A stretch of 64,000 nucleotides of DNA from Trametes villosa (Eukaryota; Basidiomycota; Agaricomycetes; Polyporales; Polyporaceae). The stretch is from positions 620,001-684,000 of the forward strand of contig PUDQ02000014.1 in the NCBI GenBank assembly GCA_002964805.2, read 5' to 3'. Both the position numbers and the translations under genes were made by a program. This document shows positions 11,620-23,664 of this stretch, piece by piece. The first letter of the stretch is position 1. Every line of letters starts with the position of its first letter. The notes under the pieces were generated by a model that worked only from the letters and a program-made list of their open reading frames with translations, was not told the origin of the DNA and searched no databases.

Positions 11620-12516
11620 CTAGGCGTGGGCGTACTTCTCGGTCCACTCGCGGCTGACGCGCTGCGCGTCGGCCTCGTTCTCCTTGTAGTGCTTCGCGAC
11701 GTCGGTCGCGAGCGGGTCGTCGGGGTTGGGCGCGGAGAGGAGGGCTTGGACGGAGAGCAGGACGGTGCGGATCTGGAGCGCGGGGGACCACTTGTCTGTG
11801 GGTGGGCGTTAGCGTGGGCAATATGGAGAACGGGAGCTAGGGAGGAGAGGCGGGTATGGGGACGCTTGTGGTGCGGATTGCATGACAGTGCTGCGCAGGG
11901 ACTGGGCGGACATGGCGAGAGGCTGGAAGGCTAGACGAAGGGAGACGTACCTTTCAGGATATCCAGACAGATGCGGCCAAGCTTGTCTGCGCGCGAAGTA
12001 CGTGAGCGTCCTAGGCAAGGAACAGATGACAAAGGGTGGCTCACCGATATTAGGGTGGTAGATCTTGGTGAGGAAGCGGACCTTCGGTGGGCTCATCGGG
12101 TACTCTTCTGGCAGGAACAGCTCCAGCCGGAACACGCCATCTATCGTAGCGTGCAACGCGTATGGGTTCCTGCGGTCAGAAGCCGCGGTCGGCGGGAAGG
12201 GGGTATGGACGGGGACGCACTCTGGAAGGGGCTCCCATCGGGTCCTTGGATCGTGACATCGAAGTACCGGAGGTTGTCGTCGTGCGGCGCGGCGGTGATG
12301 CCGGGTGCGGGATCCGCGACGAGCCGCTCTGTCTCCTGCGGGGGCGGCGGGGAAGCGCGGTAGAGAGTCGGGGTGTGAGCGAGATGGGTCGTGTGGGCAG
12401 CACAACAGGCGACAGACCTTGATAATTCGCTATTTGGCGAAGACACAGGAGAGTTTAGATAAGCACCCGAGGCGTATACGAGAGCTCGCTGAGCGGCGTA
12501 CCTTTGGGAGAGACAT
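11620..12516 (-). CDS. UBC13: Ubiquitin-conjugating enzyme E2 Ubc13
   Basis: Model: complement(join(11620..11795, 11951..11986, 12045..12140, 12221..12335, 12418..12429, 12502..12516)), 149 residues, the usual family length. Exon 1 codes MSLPK and a 12-nt microexon codes RIIK, restoring the conserved N-terminus. The HPN motif (76-78) and catalytic Cys86 in GRICLD are present, as is the Ubc13-type stretch [12 protein letters not shown]. Ubc13 pairs with a Uev/Mms2 variant to build K63-linked chains in DNA-damage tolerance. The 6-exon structure includes a 36-nt exon around the active site. The gene is divergent from elongin C across 254 bp. Confidence 0.95.
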
Positions 12517-12770
12517 GAGTGCGGGCGGTGGCGGTGGTGGTTGTCGGAGAGGACGCTGAGCGAGCCAATCTCAATCTCGCGTACGGCCCACCGGCGTCCA
12601 AATATGGTAATAGGATCATCCGGCCCGCAGGCGCCGGCGGCCACAACGCGTCTGTGGCTGCAGGCGCGACGAGCTTTCCTTCGAGCCACCACCACCACCA
12701 CTCTGGAGCAGCTGACCGGCGGAGAAACCGCGACCTCCGACATCCATCTTGTAAGACCTAGAAGTTGGAC
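12517..12770. promoter_or_regulatory. Bidirectional promoter of UBC13 and elongin C
   Basis: These 254 bp separate the two start codons, so both genes must initiate here or share upstream elements. Neither side shows an obvious TATA box. A CACCAC/GTGGTG repeat lies around 12688-12703. Confidence 0.6.
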
Positions 12771-13456
12771 ATGGCCGAGAACGCGCAAGTACGTCGCGGA
12801 GTTTGCTTTCCTAGGACGCCCGATCATTCATTTTAATTCGTCCATCCTTCTCACAATTACCGCCTATCAGAATGACGAGAAAGACAAGATGAACGAGTGG
12901 GTCCGCCTGACAAGCACAGATGGATACGAGTTCCTCGTCAAACGCAAAGTCGCCCTGTGCAGTGGCACTCTCAGGAACTCGCTCAGCGCCGAGAGTGAGG
13001 GTTTCCCCACTCGAACAATCAGCCACTACTGACTTCCGAAATGCACATACAGGTAGCTTCTCGGAGGCCCTGTCAAATACAGCCCACACCAACGAGAGGC
13101 AAGTCTACTCCGCTTTCCCAATCGCCGGTCGGGCTAGAACCGGGCCCTGACCTGTATTTGTGTGCGCTCCAGGGCGGTCATTGTGGAGAAGCTGTGCGAG
13201 TATCTGTCTTACAAGTCTCTCTATGAGAACGCAAAGAAGAACGAGGAGATACCTGACTTTCAGGAACGCGTCTACCCGGAGATCTCCTTAGAGCTGTGAG
13301 CATTCCCCTTCAGAGCTCTACCCCCTTTTACTGGGAGCTGAATCTGGAGTACTGACCGCCCGGTGCTTCCAGGCTTGTCGCTGCGGATTATTACGATGGT
13401 GGGCGCAAGTTTTTGCGTTTCATGTTATCTCAGCTGACCACCTTTGAGCAGCGTAA
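12771..13456 (+). CDS. ELC1: Elongin C (Skp1/BTB-POZ fold adaptor)
   Basis: Model: join(12771..12788, 12871..12994, 13053..13098, 13173..13295, 13373..13398, 13452..13456), 113 residues, matching the family's size. Diagnostic segments are [35 protein letters not shown] and the C-terminal [10 protein letters not shown]. Elongin C joins BC-box proteins to cullin ubiquitin ligases and in fungi acts with elongin A in RNA polymerase II degradation. Intron 3 (13099-13172) has a GC donor (AG|GCAAGT), the classic non-canonical GC-AG type. The final exon contributes only five bases (one and two-thirds codons including the stop). Exon 1 is 18 nt. Confidence 0.9.
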
Positions 13457-13830
13457 TGCGATGCTGCATGTCAGTGTAGACAACGTCCACTCGCTTCGCA
13501 GCTACTGAGGCGCTGCGCAGTATGCCTTCTGTCGAAGTTCGCCCGTCGGGCCTTCGGCGGTTCGCCTCATGCTTCCGTGTCCCGCGGCGGCGAGCGGGAT
13601 TATGTGCGTCTTTGTTCTCATGATTCGTCCTCATGATGCACTCGGCAGAACAGGTATGTTGTGCAAGCGAGACTCGAGAAGTATGTTCGCTGGTAGCGTG
13701 ACTTTATCAACCAGACTGGATGCAATAGTCAGGCGCCCGCAGGAAGAGTGCCTTCTCGCTTATATGCATGAGGCAGGCAACTGTCGTAGTGTGGGATCAG
13801 TACCTCCTTACCTCTAATCCGTTTCACACA
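13457..13830. other. Intergenic region
   Basis: The 374 bp between elongin C and the next plus-strand gene. No coding sequence or repeat is supported; it should hold the promoter of the downstream gene. Confidence 0.45.
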
Positions 13831-15103
13831 ATGCCTCTAGAGCGACGCTCCGAAACAGCATCAGGATGCCTCTCTAACGGCGCCTATTCCTCGTCGCGGA
13901 TTGTAAGATCAATGCGCGAGGCGTCCCTCGAGGATCCCTTCGCTGGTCCCCCGACTCGGATGTCCCCCACATTAGCCCCTTTGCATCGCTCGCACACAGA
14001 CCGGACTACTCCCAGTGACCAAGGACGAGCAGACGACCCATGGACGGCCTCAGGGACGTCCAACCCTGCATCCAGCACACTGGGGGACCCAGCGAACGTC
14101 TCCTTAGCATCTGCTCGCGGCTTCCCTCAGGTACGGCCTTCATCTATATCTTTGCGCATGTTCTCAATTATCCGTGTAGACTGCCGCACAGCGTGGTCCG
14201 CAGCCGTTTGTCCCAAGGGTGCCTCACCGCTCGATCTCGATATCGAACTGGCCTGACGCCCAGCACAATACTCGCACGATCACATCCGCCACGCCTTCGC
14301 CCGGGTTCACCCCCGCACGCCCGCTCCATACTTCCCCTCCTGTGTATAGCAACCAGTCGACCGTCGCCGACGACGCCATTACGGCGGATCCGAGACAGGA
14401 CTCGACCTCACCTTCGAGTGCGGCAGCGACGGCCGCCTCCCGCTCCTCTACGCCTGCCCCCGGGTCTCAGGCCGCACCCCAGCCTCGCGCCTCCCTCGAG
14501 CCCGAAGACGAGGTCCGCCGCCTCCAGCAGCGCATCCAGGAGCTCGAGATCGTCAACGAGTCGTTGCAGCGGCGCATTAGGGAACTTTCGTGCGAGGCGT
14601 CACGCAGCGCACCGGATGCCGACGACCTCTCCACCCCGATGCCGCAGCCGCACCCGCTGCCCCACTGCGACGATACGTTCAACGACCCGGCCGGGTGGCA
14701 GGCGCGCACGGAGGCCCGCATCAGGGTGTGCTGCTCGCTGAACCGCGCGGGGAACGCGCTGTGCGCGTGGCACGACGCGCGCCGGGAGCGCAGGCGGTTC
14801 CCCCCGCGCATGGCCCCGCCGGGCTACCTCAACTGCGGGTGCGCGTACGAGCAGGCGCTGTTCGAGGAGAGCCTCGCGCGCCACGGCGTGGGCGGCTACC
14901 TCCCGGGCGAGAGCGTGCGCATGGACCCTGCGCTCAGGAACCCGCTGCTCGAGCTGCTCGAGGCGCGCTACGGGTACCGCGACGGCGACTTTGAGCGCGA
15001 CCCTGCCACTGGGGGATGGGTTGAGGGCGAGGGCGCTGAGAAGTGGGAGAGGCAGGCTGCTAGTGGGGGGACGTATCATAGGCGGATCCGTACCGTAACC
15101 TAG
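13831..15103 (+). CDS. Conserved coiled-coil protein of unknown function
   Basis: Model: join(13831..14130, 14180..15103), 407 residues, one 49-nt phase-0 intron. The first 200 residues are low-complexity Ser/Thr/Pro. Residues about 210-238 form a leucine-rich coiled coil (EVRRLQQRIQELEIVNESL). The C-terminal 120 residues look globular and constrained, with CCSLNRAGNALCAWHD and GYLNCGCAYEQALFEES. They are rich in Cys, Trp and Gly, suggesting a compact domain. I believe this C-terminal block is widespread in Agaricomycetes, but I cannot name a function. Start choice: the first ATG after an in-frame stop, with splice-consistent continuation. Confidence 0.75.
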
Positions 15104-15923
15104 TCCGAACGGAGGGTCATGGAACCGATAATGTGAGTTGCGCGACACCTTCTGCAGCTCGGCCTCTTCTATACGCACTCAGCCCCATTGGTTCTATGGT
15201 CCCCCAGGACCCTGAGCTGTCCCTCGCTTTCGTCCGTTCTCATCGCTCTCCACGTGCTACACCAGTTCACGCAGCCAGAGAGATCGCCGCCATGGTGTAT
15301 CCGAAGTTACGAACTGAGGAGGTTTGGGGGCCTCTATAGTTTACCTGACGGTTGAGTATGTATGTATTGAGTGGGACGCTGAACGTTCGAAGCTGTTTCT
15401 TGTCGGCGGTGATCATAGCATGTCGTATACGCACGAAGCTGGCACGCATGTCGATGGCGAGAGGAGACGTATACAGGCCCAAATGATACTAACCAAGCTT
15501 AAGGTGGACTAGTGGGAGTGTCAGTACAAGCTACGAAAAAACTTTGGATTTCATCCTCAACGAAAGGTGGTGCTTGGTGCAGTGGCAAGGACCGGCCGGT
15601 GAGAGTTGGCCCACCTGGAATTGCCCTCTCACCTCGAAGGAGCGGTGGATAGGAGCCTGCAAGGACACTAGCCAGAGTGAATCCTCGCCTTCCGCGAATC
15701 AATCCATAACTCGGCTACGACATGCGAAACGAAATACGATAACACCTTGAACACTGTACATCCGAGCCGACGATAAGCACTACATATACAATACCACTCC
15801 AAGCAGCAGTCCAGGTATCCTCCTCACCAGCGCATCCTCGCGATTCAGTCAAAATCTTACATCGCACAACGTACGTCGCCCAGCGCCCATCGCGCTACCA
15901 TCCCCGTCCACTGCGGGATCTCA
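15104..15923. other. Convergent intergenic region
   Basis: 820 bp between a plus-strand and a minus-strand stop codon. Only short frames without splice support are present. Confidence 0.45.
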
Positions 15924-18900
15924 TCAATCGTGGCGCCACGGCGGGAGGAACGGGTTCCAACGCCCCGCCATACGCCTCACTTCATCTCTCTCGTCGCCGT
16001 CCGAGTCGTCATCGGGGTCGCGATTGTTCGACCCGCTCGGGCCTGCTACCGGCGCGGGGGGCTCCTCCGTACGCGGCTTGCTGACGCGGCCGCGACACAC
16101 GGGACAAGTGTGTGCGCCCTTCAGCCATTGCTGAAGCGGAAAAATATGAGTGAGCATCTGTGGAAGGTTGCGAGAAAGGTGAGATAGCGCACCTGGAGAC
16201 AGCCCTCGTGGAACCAGTGAGAACATCCACAGATGCGAAGGCATGCATCGTCTGGTTGATACTGGCAAAACGATGAGTACAAGCCACGAAGGGACGAACG
16301 CTCGGAGGGAAACATACGTCGTCAAGACAGATAGGGCAGCGCTCCTCGGTCGCGCCCGGGCGTGACCACTCGCGATACGTTCCTCTGGGAAGGGAGGATA
16401 TGATATAGTCGGGCGTGCCGCGGGGCTTCGCGTCGCCCAACAGGGACGAAAGCGACAGCAGCCCTTCATACGACACGTCGAAGTCTTCGTCGCGCTAGTC
16501 ACCGACCGCGTCAGTACCTCCCAGACTAAACGGACGCCGGATGAACGCTTACAACATAGTCCCCGAAGTTGCGCCTCCGCATGAACGAGGAATGCCTGCC
16601 CGGCGGGACGTCCACCCAGACCATGTCGGGCGGGTAGTGCTGCCCAAACCCTCCGCGACGTGCGAACCGCCCATTCAGCGGCGCGGCGCGGTCCTCAGGA
16701 CGGCCCTCTCTTCCGGCAGGGCGCGCGTACCGCCTAGCCCAGGTCACCGTTGGCAGCGGAAGGCCCACGCCCACGCCCTCGGCCGACGGCTGGCCGCCTG
16801 TGCGCTCCGTCTGTGACTCGTTGCGGGCAGAAGCCGTGCTGGAGGATGCGGCCCCAGGGCCCTCCTGTCTGCGCGCCATCATGCGCTGAACGATCTCGCG
16901 CTGGCGCTGCATCCTGTCCATCCGCGCCGTCGCGCGCGTCGCAGCGTCGTCCGAAGGCACCCAGGCGGGGCCCGAGGCGTGCTCGCGCTCCAGGAGCGTG
17001 CGGTGGCGCAGCCGCCTGTCGCCATCGTCGCGCACCGCAGAGCTGCGTGTGTCTGTCACGCGAGGCATGGGATACAACGGGTGCATGCTTGACACAGAGG
17101 GGGCCGTGCGCGGCTGGACGGGTCTGAACACGGGTGACGCCGCCTGCGGAGGAGGACGTGCGCGGTGCGTCTCGCTGACTTGCGGGCTACGGGCACGCGA
17201 GGCGCCTGGCTCGGCGCGCAAGTCGTCGTGCTCTTGGAGCTGCCGTACCCGGCGCTGGATAGTCTCGTACACCCACGCATCGATGTGTTCGTCTGGGAGA
17301 TCCGCGGGCGTGTCGCTTGTCCCGAACGTGGCCTCGCTCGGCATGTCTTCTTCCGCGGGTGGATCGGGCCTGAACCAATCGTCGGAATACTCCACTATTG
17401 CCGGTGGCAGAGGTGCCACTAATGCCGATGACTGAGGGACTTCTCGCCTCTCGGGGCGCATCGTGGTAGGCTCCGGGCGATCGGGGGCGACGCGGTGCTG
17501 CAACGCGACTGACCGAGCCAACGTAGCCCGGAATGGCCCATCCCGGAAGGCATCGAGGTTGATGTTGACCGAGCGTGGTGGCCGAGCACTGTCCTCGATA
17601 GGGCGGGGAGCAGCGCGCTCGGGGGAAGCCCGACGAGGCGGCACCGCGCGCTCCGTGAACGACTGCAACATCGCATCGTCCGCCGCCGTGCGCGTAGGGT
17701 AATAGGACGAACCTCCACCGGTATATGGGTACTCACGAGGCCAGTGCCAGTCGAGAGCATCCGCCCCTGTAAGCGGAGGAAACCAGATGTTGGGGAACAC
17801 GGGCTCCTCCACGCGTTCCGGGGGTCGTACCGGGGAAGGAGAGCGGGGACGGGCACGGTGACGTAGACCACTGAGGCCAATTGCTCTGGCACGGCTGTTG
17901 TACTCAAGATACGATGGGGGAGCATCTGGGGGTGCCTCAAAAGCAGGGTGCCGGGGCTGCGGCGGCGTGTCAGGCCTGGAGGGCCGGACAGGGTTCGACC
18001 CTAGGCTCAGCATCTCGTCTGCAGTGCGCATCCTGTAAGGGCCCCGCCGACGCGAAGGCGGGCTGAACGAGCGCGGACCGTCGGAGTTATCCGCTCCCCA
18101 ATCGGAGAAGTCGACGTAGTAGTCGTCGGCACGGGTTGCGTCTTCCAAGTCCCTAGTGATACGCGCGAGAGTAGAAGCGTCGCGGATAGAAGGAGGAAGC
18201 GCGGGTTCGCGTGCAGGTGTGAGAGCACGATGGACGGCCTCCGCTGCGGCGCTGTCGTCCAGAGCATGTCGCAGGGTAGAGTACGAGCTTGTTACCGTGG
18301 TCGGCGCTGTGGCTGGCGCTGCGCGCGGAGAGGGGGTGCCGTATGGGGGGAAGGGAGGCAGTGGCTCAGCGAGGAACTCGGCGACGCGGCGGCGATGAAT
18401 TTCGACATCGCGCAGCGTGCGCTCAAAGTCCGCCGCCTCGCGCTCCTGTGCGATAATACGAGGCTCGTTGTACACAGAACGCTCGTTTCGGACAGCCATA
18501 GAGGATAGCCGGGGGGAAGGGCGATGCTGAACAGGGGGCACGGACTGGGGTGTAGCGCGGGGCACACTACCAGGAGAGCCCATCGTTCTAGCCTCCAGTC
18601 CGTCTGAGAAGCGCCTCTGCGGGAAAGAAGGCGTGTTTCTCGGTGAGCGTGTAGAAGGATGGCCGATGGCGTCTCGACCACGGTTGACGGGCGCATAGCT
18701 GGCTAAATCGAAAGGGTTCGGGGAGTAACCATACGCACTGAAGGGAGGTTCGTCGGACGGTCGAACTTCTCGTGTGGTTGCAGGTTCGTTTCCTGGCCCG
18801 AAGGCACTTCGCCATTGGCCCAGCCGTCTGTTAACGTGAGCGTCTGCGGTGGGCTCAGCGAGTGGTGGCGACACAGCAGGAAAGGGGTTCGCTGAACGTC

Positions 18901-19908
18901 TACTTGTGGACGTCTCGCCGACTCGACGCCACCAGCCTGAGGGACTGCGCTCTATGGCAGGACCAGCATGCGGATGGAGGGGTTGGTCGACCGCTGGGCG
19001 CACTCGAATGGTCGTGTCGGCGGGTCTCAGTATGCGCGTGTCAAAGGACACACGTTGTCCGATGCCTGGCACTGCCTCGGAGGACGACGGTGCGGCCCCA
19101 GCGCGGCGATGCCGCAGCATCGAGGTATCTGGGCAAGGGATTTCCTTTTGAATAAATCTAGTTACACGAAAATTGGGCACGAACCGTGGCTCCGCTCGAA
19201 CAACCAGGACGGCTCGAATGCGCTAAAGCCCCCGTCGCGGCTAGTGAGATCGTCATTCGGAGCGTGTGGGTGGTCGAAGGCGTTCTCAAGCTCTGGCAGA
19301 GATCGGAACGAAGGAAGCGGGCCGGGACCCCGAGAAGAGGATGTGGGAGGGGCGGCGGGTGAGGAACGCAGGGGGGCTATCTCGCGATCGAAAGCGTTCG
19401 CCCGCTCGAGAGACCGGGCGATGTCTTCTGCCCGCGAGTTCTGGGACACAGCAGGAGATCTCTGCCAGGGTGGAATGAAAAGGAGTTCTTCAAAGGACAG
19501 GGCATGGTTAGCTGCGGGAGATGCGGGGCGAGTCTGACTTTCAGGTTCGACAGGGTCTACGAGCATGTCCTCATTAGCTTCATCCAAGAGTGTGGGGGAA
19601 GCGGCAGGGGGGAGGGTGGAGAGGGCGGAGTGGTAGCTGGACTGGCTGCTGCTGCTGCTCGACGACGCAGAGTCAGCGGTAGAGTGCAGAAGCTCGTCGA
19701 CCTCGCTGGTGTACGAGGAGTCGCTATCGTTCCTCGGCCGTTTGTTCCGCTCACGGCTGGCCTCAGTGCTGCTCGAGGAGCGTGTCGGAGAGTCCATGCG
19801 ACTGCGACCTTGATGGCCAGATTCTGTCTCAGGGCCGATAGCATCGTATGCGCGTTTGTGAGAAGACGAGCTAGATGAAGCAGACGGCGGGTAGAAGGGC
19901 TCCGACAT
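15924..19908 (-). CDS. Large RING-H2 protein, probable E3 ubiquitin ligase
   Basis: Model: complement(join(15924..16130, 16193..16261, 16318..16494, 16553..19128, 19185..19908)), 1250 residues; all four introns are GT-AG and keep frame. Residues 1-1100 are almost entirely disordered, rich in Ser, Pro, Arg and acidic stretches, with no transmembrane segment. The RING-H2 domain lies at 1153-1194: CPIC, then CGCSHWFHEGC, then CPVC, spread over three exons. The tail is acidic (DPDDDSDGDE) and ends WNPFLPPWRHD. RING-H2 domains recruit E2 enzymes; here the long disordered arm probably selects substrate. The start ATG at 19908 is the first in frame that gives a natural N-terminus (MSEPFYPPSASSSS). 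Confidence 0.85.
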
Positions 19909-22900
19909 CGGGAGGGGATGCGGAGGACTGGTGGTTGCGGAAAGAGTCGTGCTCGTCGTCCGCCGGAGCGCCACCGCCCTTTGTCCGCCCAGATTAGATA
20001 AGCGCCCATATAAGCGTCCAGTTTAGGGAATTATCCAGGTTCATTCAGAAGTTGCGTCCAGCCTCGAACAAGCTCAACGGTCTGACGGAGTCGCCCTCGA
20101 TCGACCCCACACGCGTTGGCGCCCGCTCTCCCTGTCAAGCCCTTCCAACGCGCGTTTTGGCGGGGCAGGGGCCCTTGCTCGATCTCGCCTCCGCCCTCTT
20201 CGACCGCGTCCGTCCCTTGGGCTCGCATCGCTTCCTCTCCCCCCCCATGCGCTCTCTCCCGCCCGCCGCTCCGCTCCCCTGCCGCCTCCCTTGTGTCCTC
20301 GTCCTGCACCGGCGCCGACCTCTGCGCACGCCTTGCGCTTTCTACTGGCTGCGTGCTGCACCCCTCTCTGGCGACCCGCTCTGTCACTCCGGCGTTCAGC
20401 ATCTGCACCTAGGCTCTCCTGCGGCAATCCTCGATCACTCTCCCGCCCTCCATCCGAGCTTTCCCTGCGTTTTTTTGACAATATCGACGCGCACGGGAAG
20501 CGTTGCTCGTAGGACGGCACGCTTATAAGCGTCGGCATCCCCTCTCACCGCCAACAAGGGCTATCCCCCATCCGGCGCTGCTCTCTCATCCTACCACCGC
20601 TTCGCATGCGCCCTCGCTCGGCTACTGCTCACGACCACTCCCCGCTGCGCCGCTCCCTGAGAAAAACGCCGCCCCGTCCTCCTTAACCGCCATACGATCT
20701 CTCTCTTCCTCTCCCCGGACTTGCGGGGCTCGTGCTGTGTCGGGCCTTGGCCTCTCGGGACGTGCTGTACATCCTCTACAAGGCATTCTGCCTCCAGACC
20801 TCGCGCCCCTGACTCCCGGCGACGCACGAAGCTCGACGACGGCCCGGCTACAGTCTGCAGGGCGCAGGCGTTCCTCCACTCGCTCTCCGTCGGCTCAGCA
20901 TCCTCGGCTCGGCTGGGGCGCACGGAGAGTGTGTACTCGTGCTATCCGACAGCACCTTCACGCGGTACGTCTTCTGCCCCAACCGCAGCGGCCACGAGCC
21001 GCTCTACGCGCTGATGTCCTTGGCTCTAGACCGGAGAGTCGGCGCGGGGCCGGCGTCGCTCACGACAGCTTCAAGCTCGGGTGTGCACCCTGGGGAACAC
21101 ACTTCGCGGCACGATGTGGGCGCACGCCTGCGGCAACACCTCTCCCGTCGTCGGCCAGCATAGTCCGGGGCTCCGATTCGACGTCGCCGGGGGCGCCCGC
21201 CTTACCCCGCTCGCATTTCGCGACGCCGGAACCCGCAAACCCACCCGCCCACGCCGACCTCTCGCGCGGAGATCATATCGCCGACGGCAGTCACTGGTCG
21301 AAACGGCGGCCCGTATCGTCCACACCCGCGGCAGAGTGCGCCCGCTATCTAGGTACGTCTATCTACACGATATGAACAGCTGCACGGAATGTTCAGTCCT
21401 GGTGCAGCGCGTTTCCTGTGAATAGGACGTACCGCGTTCGCTTGGACGACGTCCGCACCGCCTGCAGTGACGCCGCCTGTGCGTGAGAGGTTAGCCGCAG
21501 CAACGGGCGAGTGCGCCAAGATACCGGTGAGTGCCTCTTCTCGAGCACCGTGCGGGATCGGTGTGTTGCGGCGTCGGTCGAGGATCGGGGCATCGCAACA
21601 CGCTGTGGACGACGATGAGGACGCGCGACGACGACAGAGAGAGCGGACGCGTACCGGTGGCGCTCAGTCGCGCTGCGTCTGTTGACGGCGAGAGCAGGAG
21701 GCCCGGGCCCCGCGACGCACAGTGCGCAAAAGAGCACCCGCCACGGCGATGGGGACGAGCTCGCCGTGCCGGACGACGTCGAGAAGGAGAGGATGAAGGG
21801 GCGGAAGGCGAGTGCCGTTCCGCCTTGCGTGGGCCCCGTACTTATCCCCTGCGGACTGACAGCCGAGGGCTCTCCGCGAGCGCCGCCCACGCACGAGCCA
21901 CCCCGTCTCGTCCGCGGCCGCTCCGGCCTCCCGCTGACGCACAGACCCGCCCCGCACGCCCGTCCTCGCCCGCAGACCGGGCTCCGCAAGATCCGCGCCG
22001 CGTCTGCCAAGTGCCGCCGACCGCGCGAGGCGGGGTCCGCGGCTGCACGCCGATCGTCTGTGAGCGCGGGCGTCGTGTTTCGGGGGTGCGTGCGCGTACG
22101 TGCGAACCGGAGGATGGCGTCCGAGCGGGTGATCGTGGCGGCGTCGCTCGCGGGGTGCCCGTGGGTTGAGTTACGCGGTGCCGCGCGTTCGCGCAGGGCG
22201 GGTGTCAATGGGTCTACGGCAGGCCACAGGGAGCGAGGCTCTTTCGCGTCGGGGGCTCGCCGCGCAGTCGTGGGCGTCGGAGAGCTCGAGTGCGCCGCCG
22301 CCGTCTTGTCCGCCGTGCACGCCAGGGCGTTGTATTATCGTACTGGCTACGTGCCAGAATACATGCTCGAGCTCCTCTAGGATTGTGTTGTGCACACCGC
22401 CGTGCAGGCACACTGTGCGGCGGTCGTATTGACCGCTTTGTTCTCGTCAGGTGTCCCTCGAGAAGGGAATGAGCCTGTACTCGTAACCCCGCGCCTTCCC
22501 CCGCATGGATCAGCGGGCTTGCTGTTTGGCTGGGGTCGACCGTCAACGCGTGCGGTCCGCGCGGGCGTGCGAGCAAGGCCACAGCGCGAGACACACAAGA
22601 AAGCACGCCGTTCGCGTACAGTGTCGGTTTGTCGAGTGGCTCGAGGATAGTCCTACCACACGCGCGGCCGGGCAGCCGGAGTCAACGGCGTGAAGCGTGT
22701 CCGTTCGTCGCGGACGGACGAGGGTAGGTTGGTTTTGCGTCGTTGCAGGAGAGTCTCGGCGCAACATGTGCGAAAGAATCTATTTACAGGTATGTCTGGC
22801 AGAACCGCTCGACTACGAACACGTTCATATCCCTGGCCCGCAGACCGTCTCATGCGGCGGCTCGTACCAAGGACCCCGGCGACGAAATCGTGAAGTCTGG

Positions 22901-23127
22901 CGATCGTGAATGGCACAGTACCCGGGGGCTTCAAGCGCGGCGCGAGGTCAAAAACATCGCGCGAGTGCTCTCCGTACGCGCCCCGCACGACGAGGACTCC
23001 GACATGGCTCCCTCGCGCACGCAGACCGCAGGCAGGGAACCGCGCAAGCGCACCGTTACCAAGACTGGTGGGCATTGCGCACTACTCCGCTCGTACCGCA
23101 CCTGACGTGTTCCGCTCCGCTGCAGCA
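19909..23127. other. GC-rich, ORF-dense stretch with no supported gene
   Basis: These 3.2 kb are so GC-rich that long open frames occur in many frames at once, which is weak evidence. The first few hundred bases should contain the promoter of the minus-strand RING-H2 gene. One frame near 21682-22380 has a credible end (HARALYYRTGYVPEYMLELL) and an acidic/basic stretch (DELAVPDDVEKERMKG), but no chain of splice sites could be fixed. It may hold exons of an unrecognised gene, or upstream exons of the gene at 23128. Confidence 0.4.
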
Positions 23128-23664
23128 ATGTCCTACAACCAGAAGGTGGCCTGGACGCGTGCGAAGCTGCGCAAGCTCGTCACGAAGCGGTACCGTACGT
23201 CCCGCCTTTCCCTTCCACCGCCGTTCCGTGTCCCGTCCTCACGGCCGTCTTCGCGCCCACTCGCAGGCGCAGCGTGCGGCATCGACACCGTGACGATGCA
23301 CTGGAACGAGACGTACTGGACGAACGTCGTCGAGCGGCACGGCGTGCTCATCGAGGGCTGGCCGCACGCGCTCGTCCCGTTCTGCGACCCGACGCGCGCG
23401 ACGTCGTCGCTCGCGCGGCTCGAGCTGCTCTGGCTGCGCTGGAAGGTCGGCACGGTGCGCTTCCGGCCGCTCGAGGACGGCGAGCGGGCGGCGCTCGCAG
23501 CGGCGGGGTTCTTTGCGCGCGCGGCGCGTCCGCCGCGTGCGGACAAGGGCCTCATCAAGGGCCGGCGGCGGGACCCGGCGACGCGGTCGAAGCGTCTGAA
23601 GCCGTACGCGATCAAGACCCCGCTCGTCGTCCCCAGCGACGCGGACGACACTGATCGCGAGTAG
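23128..23664 (+). CDS. Hypothetical protein with W-E/D..IV/VVERHGV-EGWP signature
   Basis: Model: join(23128..23194, 23267..23664), 154 residues, one 72-nt intron that is a multiple of three. The core reads MHWNETYWTNVVERHGVLIE followed by GWP, then a CDP segment and LARLELLWLRWKVG; the tail is basic (GRRRDPATRSKRLKPYAIK). Short proteins with an aromatic start, 'HGV..EGWP' and a following (C/N)P or NLS motif are, to my knowledge, expanded in Agaricomycete genomes and often lie near transposons. No function is known to me. The gene may have more 5' exons, since a TGCAG acceptor-like site lies just before the ATG. Confidence 0.5.
   Translation: MSYNQKVAWTRAKLRKLVTKRYRTSRLSLPPPFRVPSSRPSSRPLAGAACGIDTVTMHWNETYWTNVVERHGVLIEGWPHALVPFCDPTRATSSLARLELLWLRWKVGTVRFRPLEDGERAALAAAGFFARAARPPRADKGLIKGRRRDPATRSKRLKPYAIKTPLVVPSDADDTDRE

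Noticed and set aside
20503..22380. Long overlapping open frames on both strands (290, 271 and 232 codons)
   Set aside because: The stretch is very GC-rich, so stops are rare in every frame. Products are Arg/Ala/Pro-rich without motifs, and no splice chain could be fixed.
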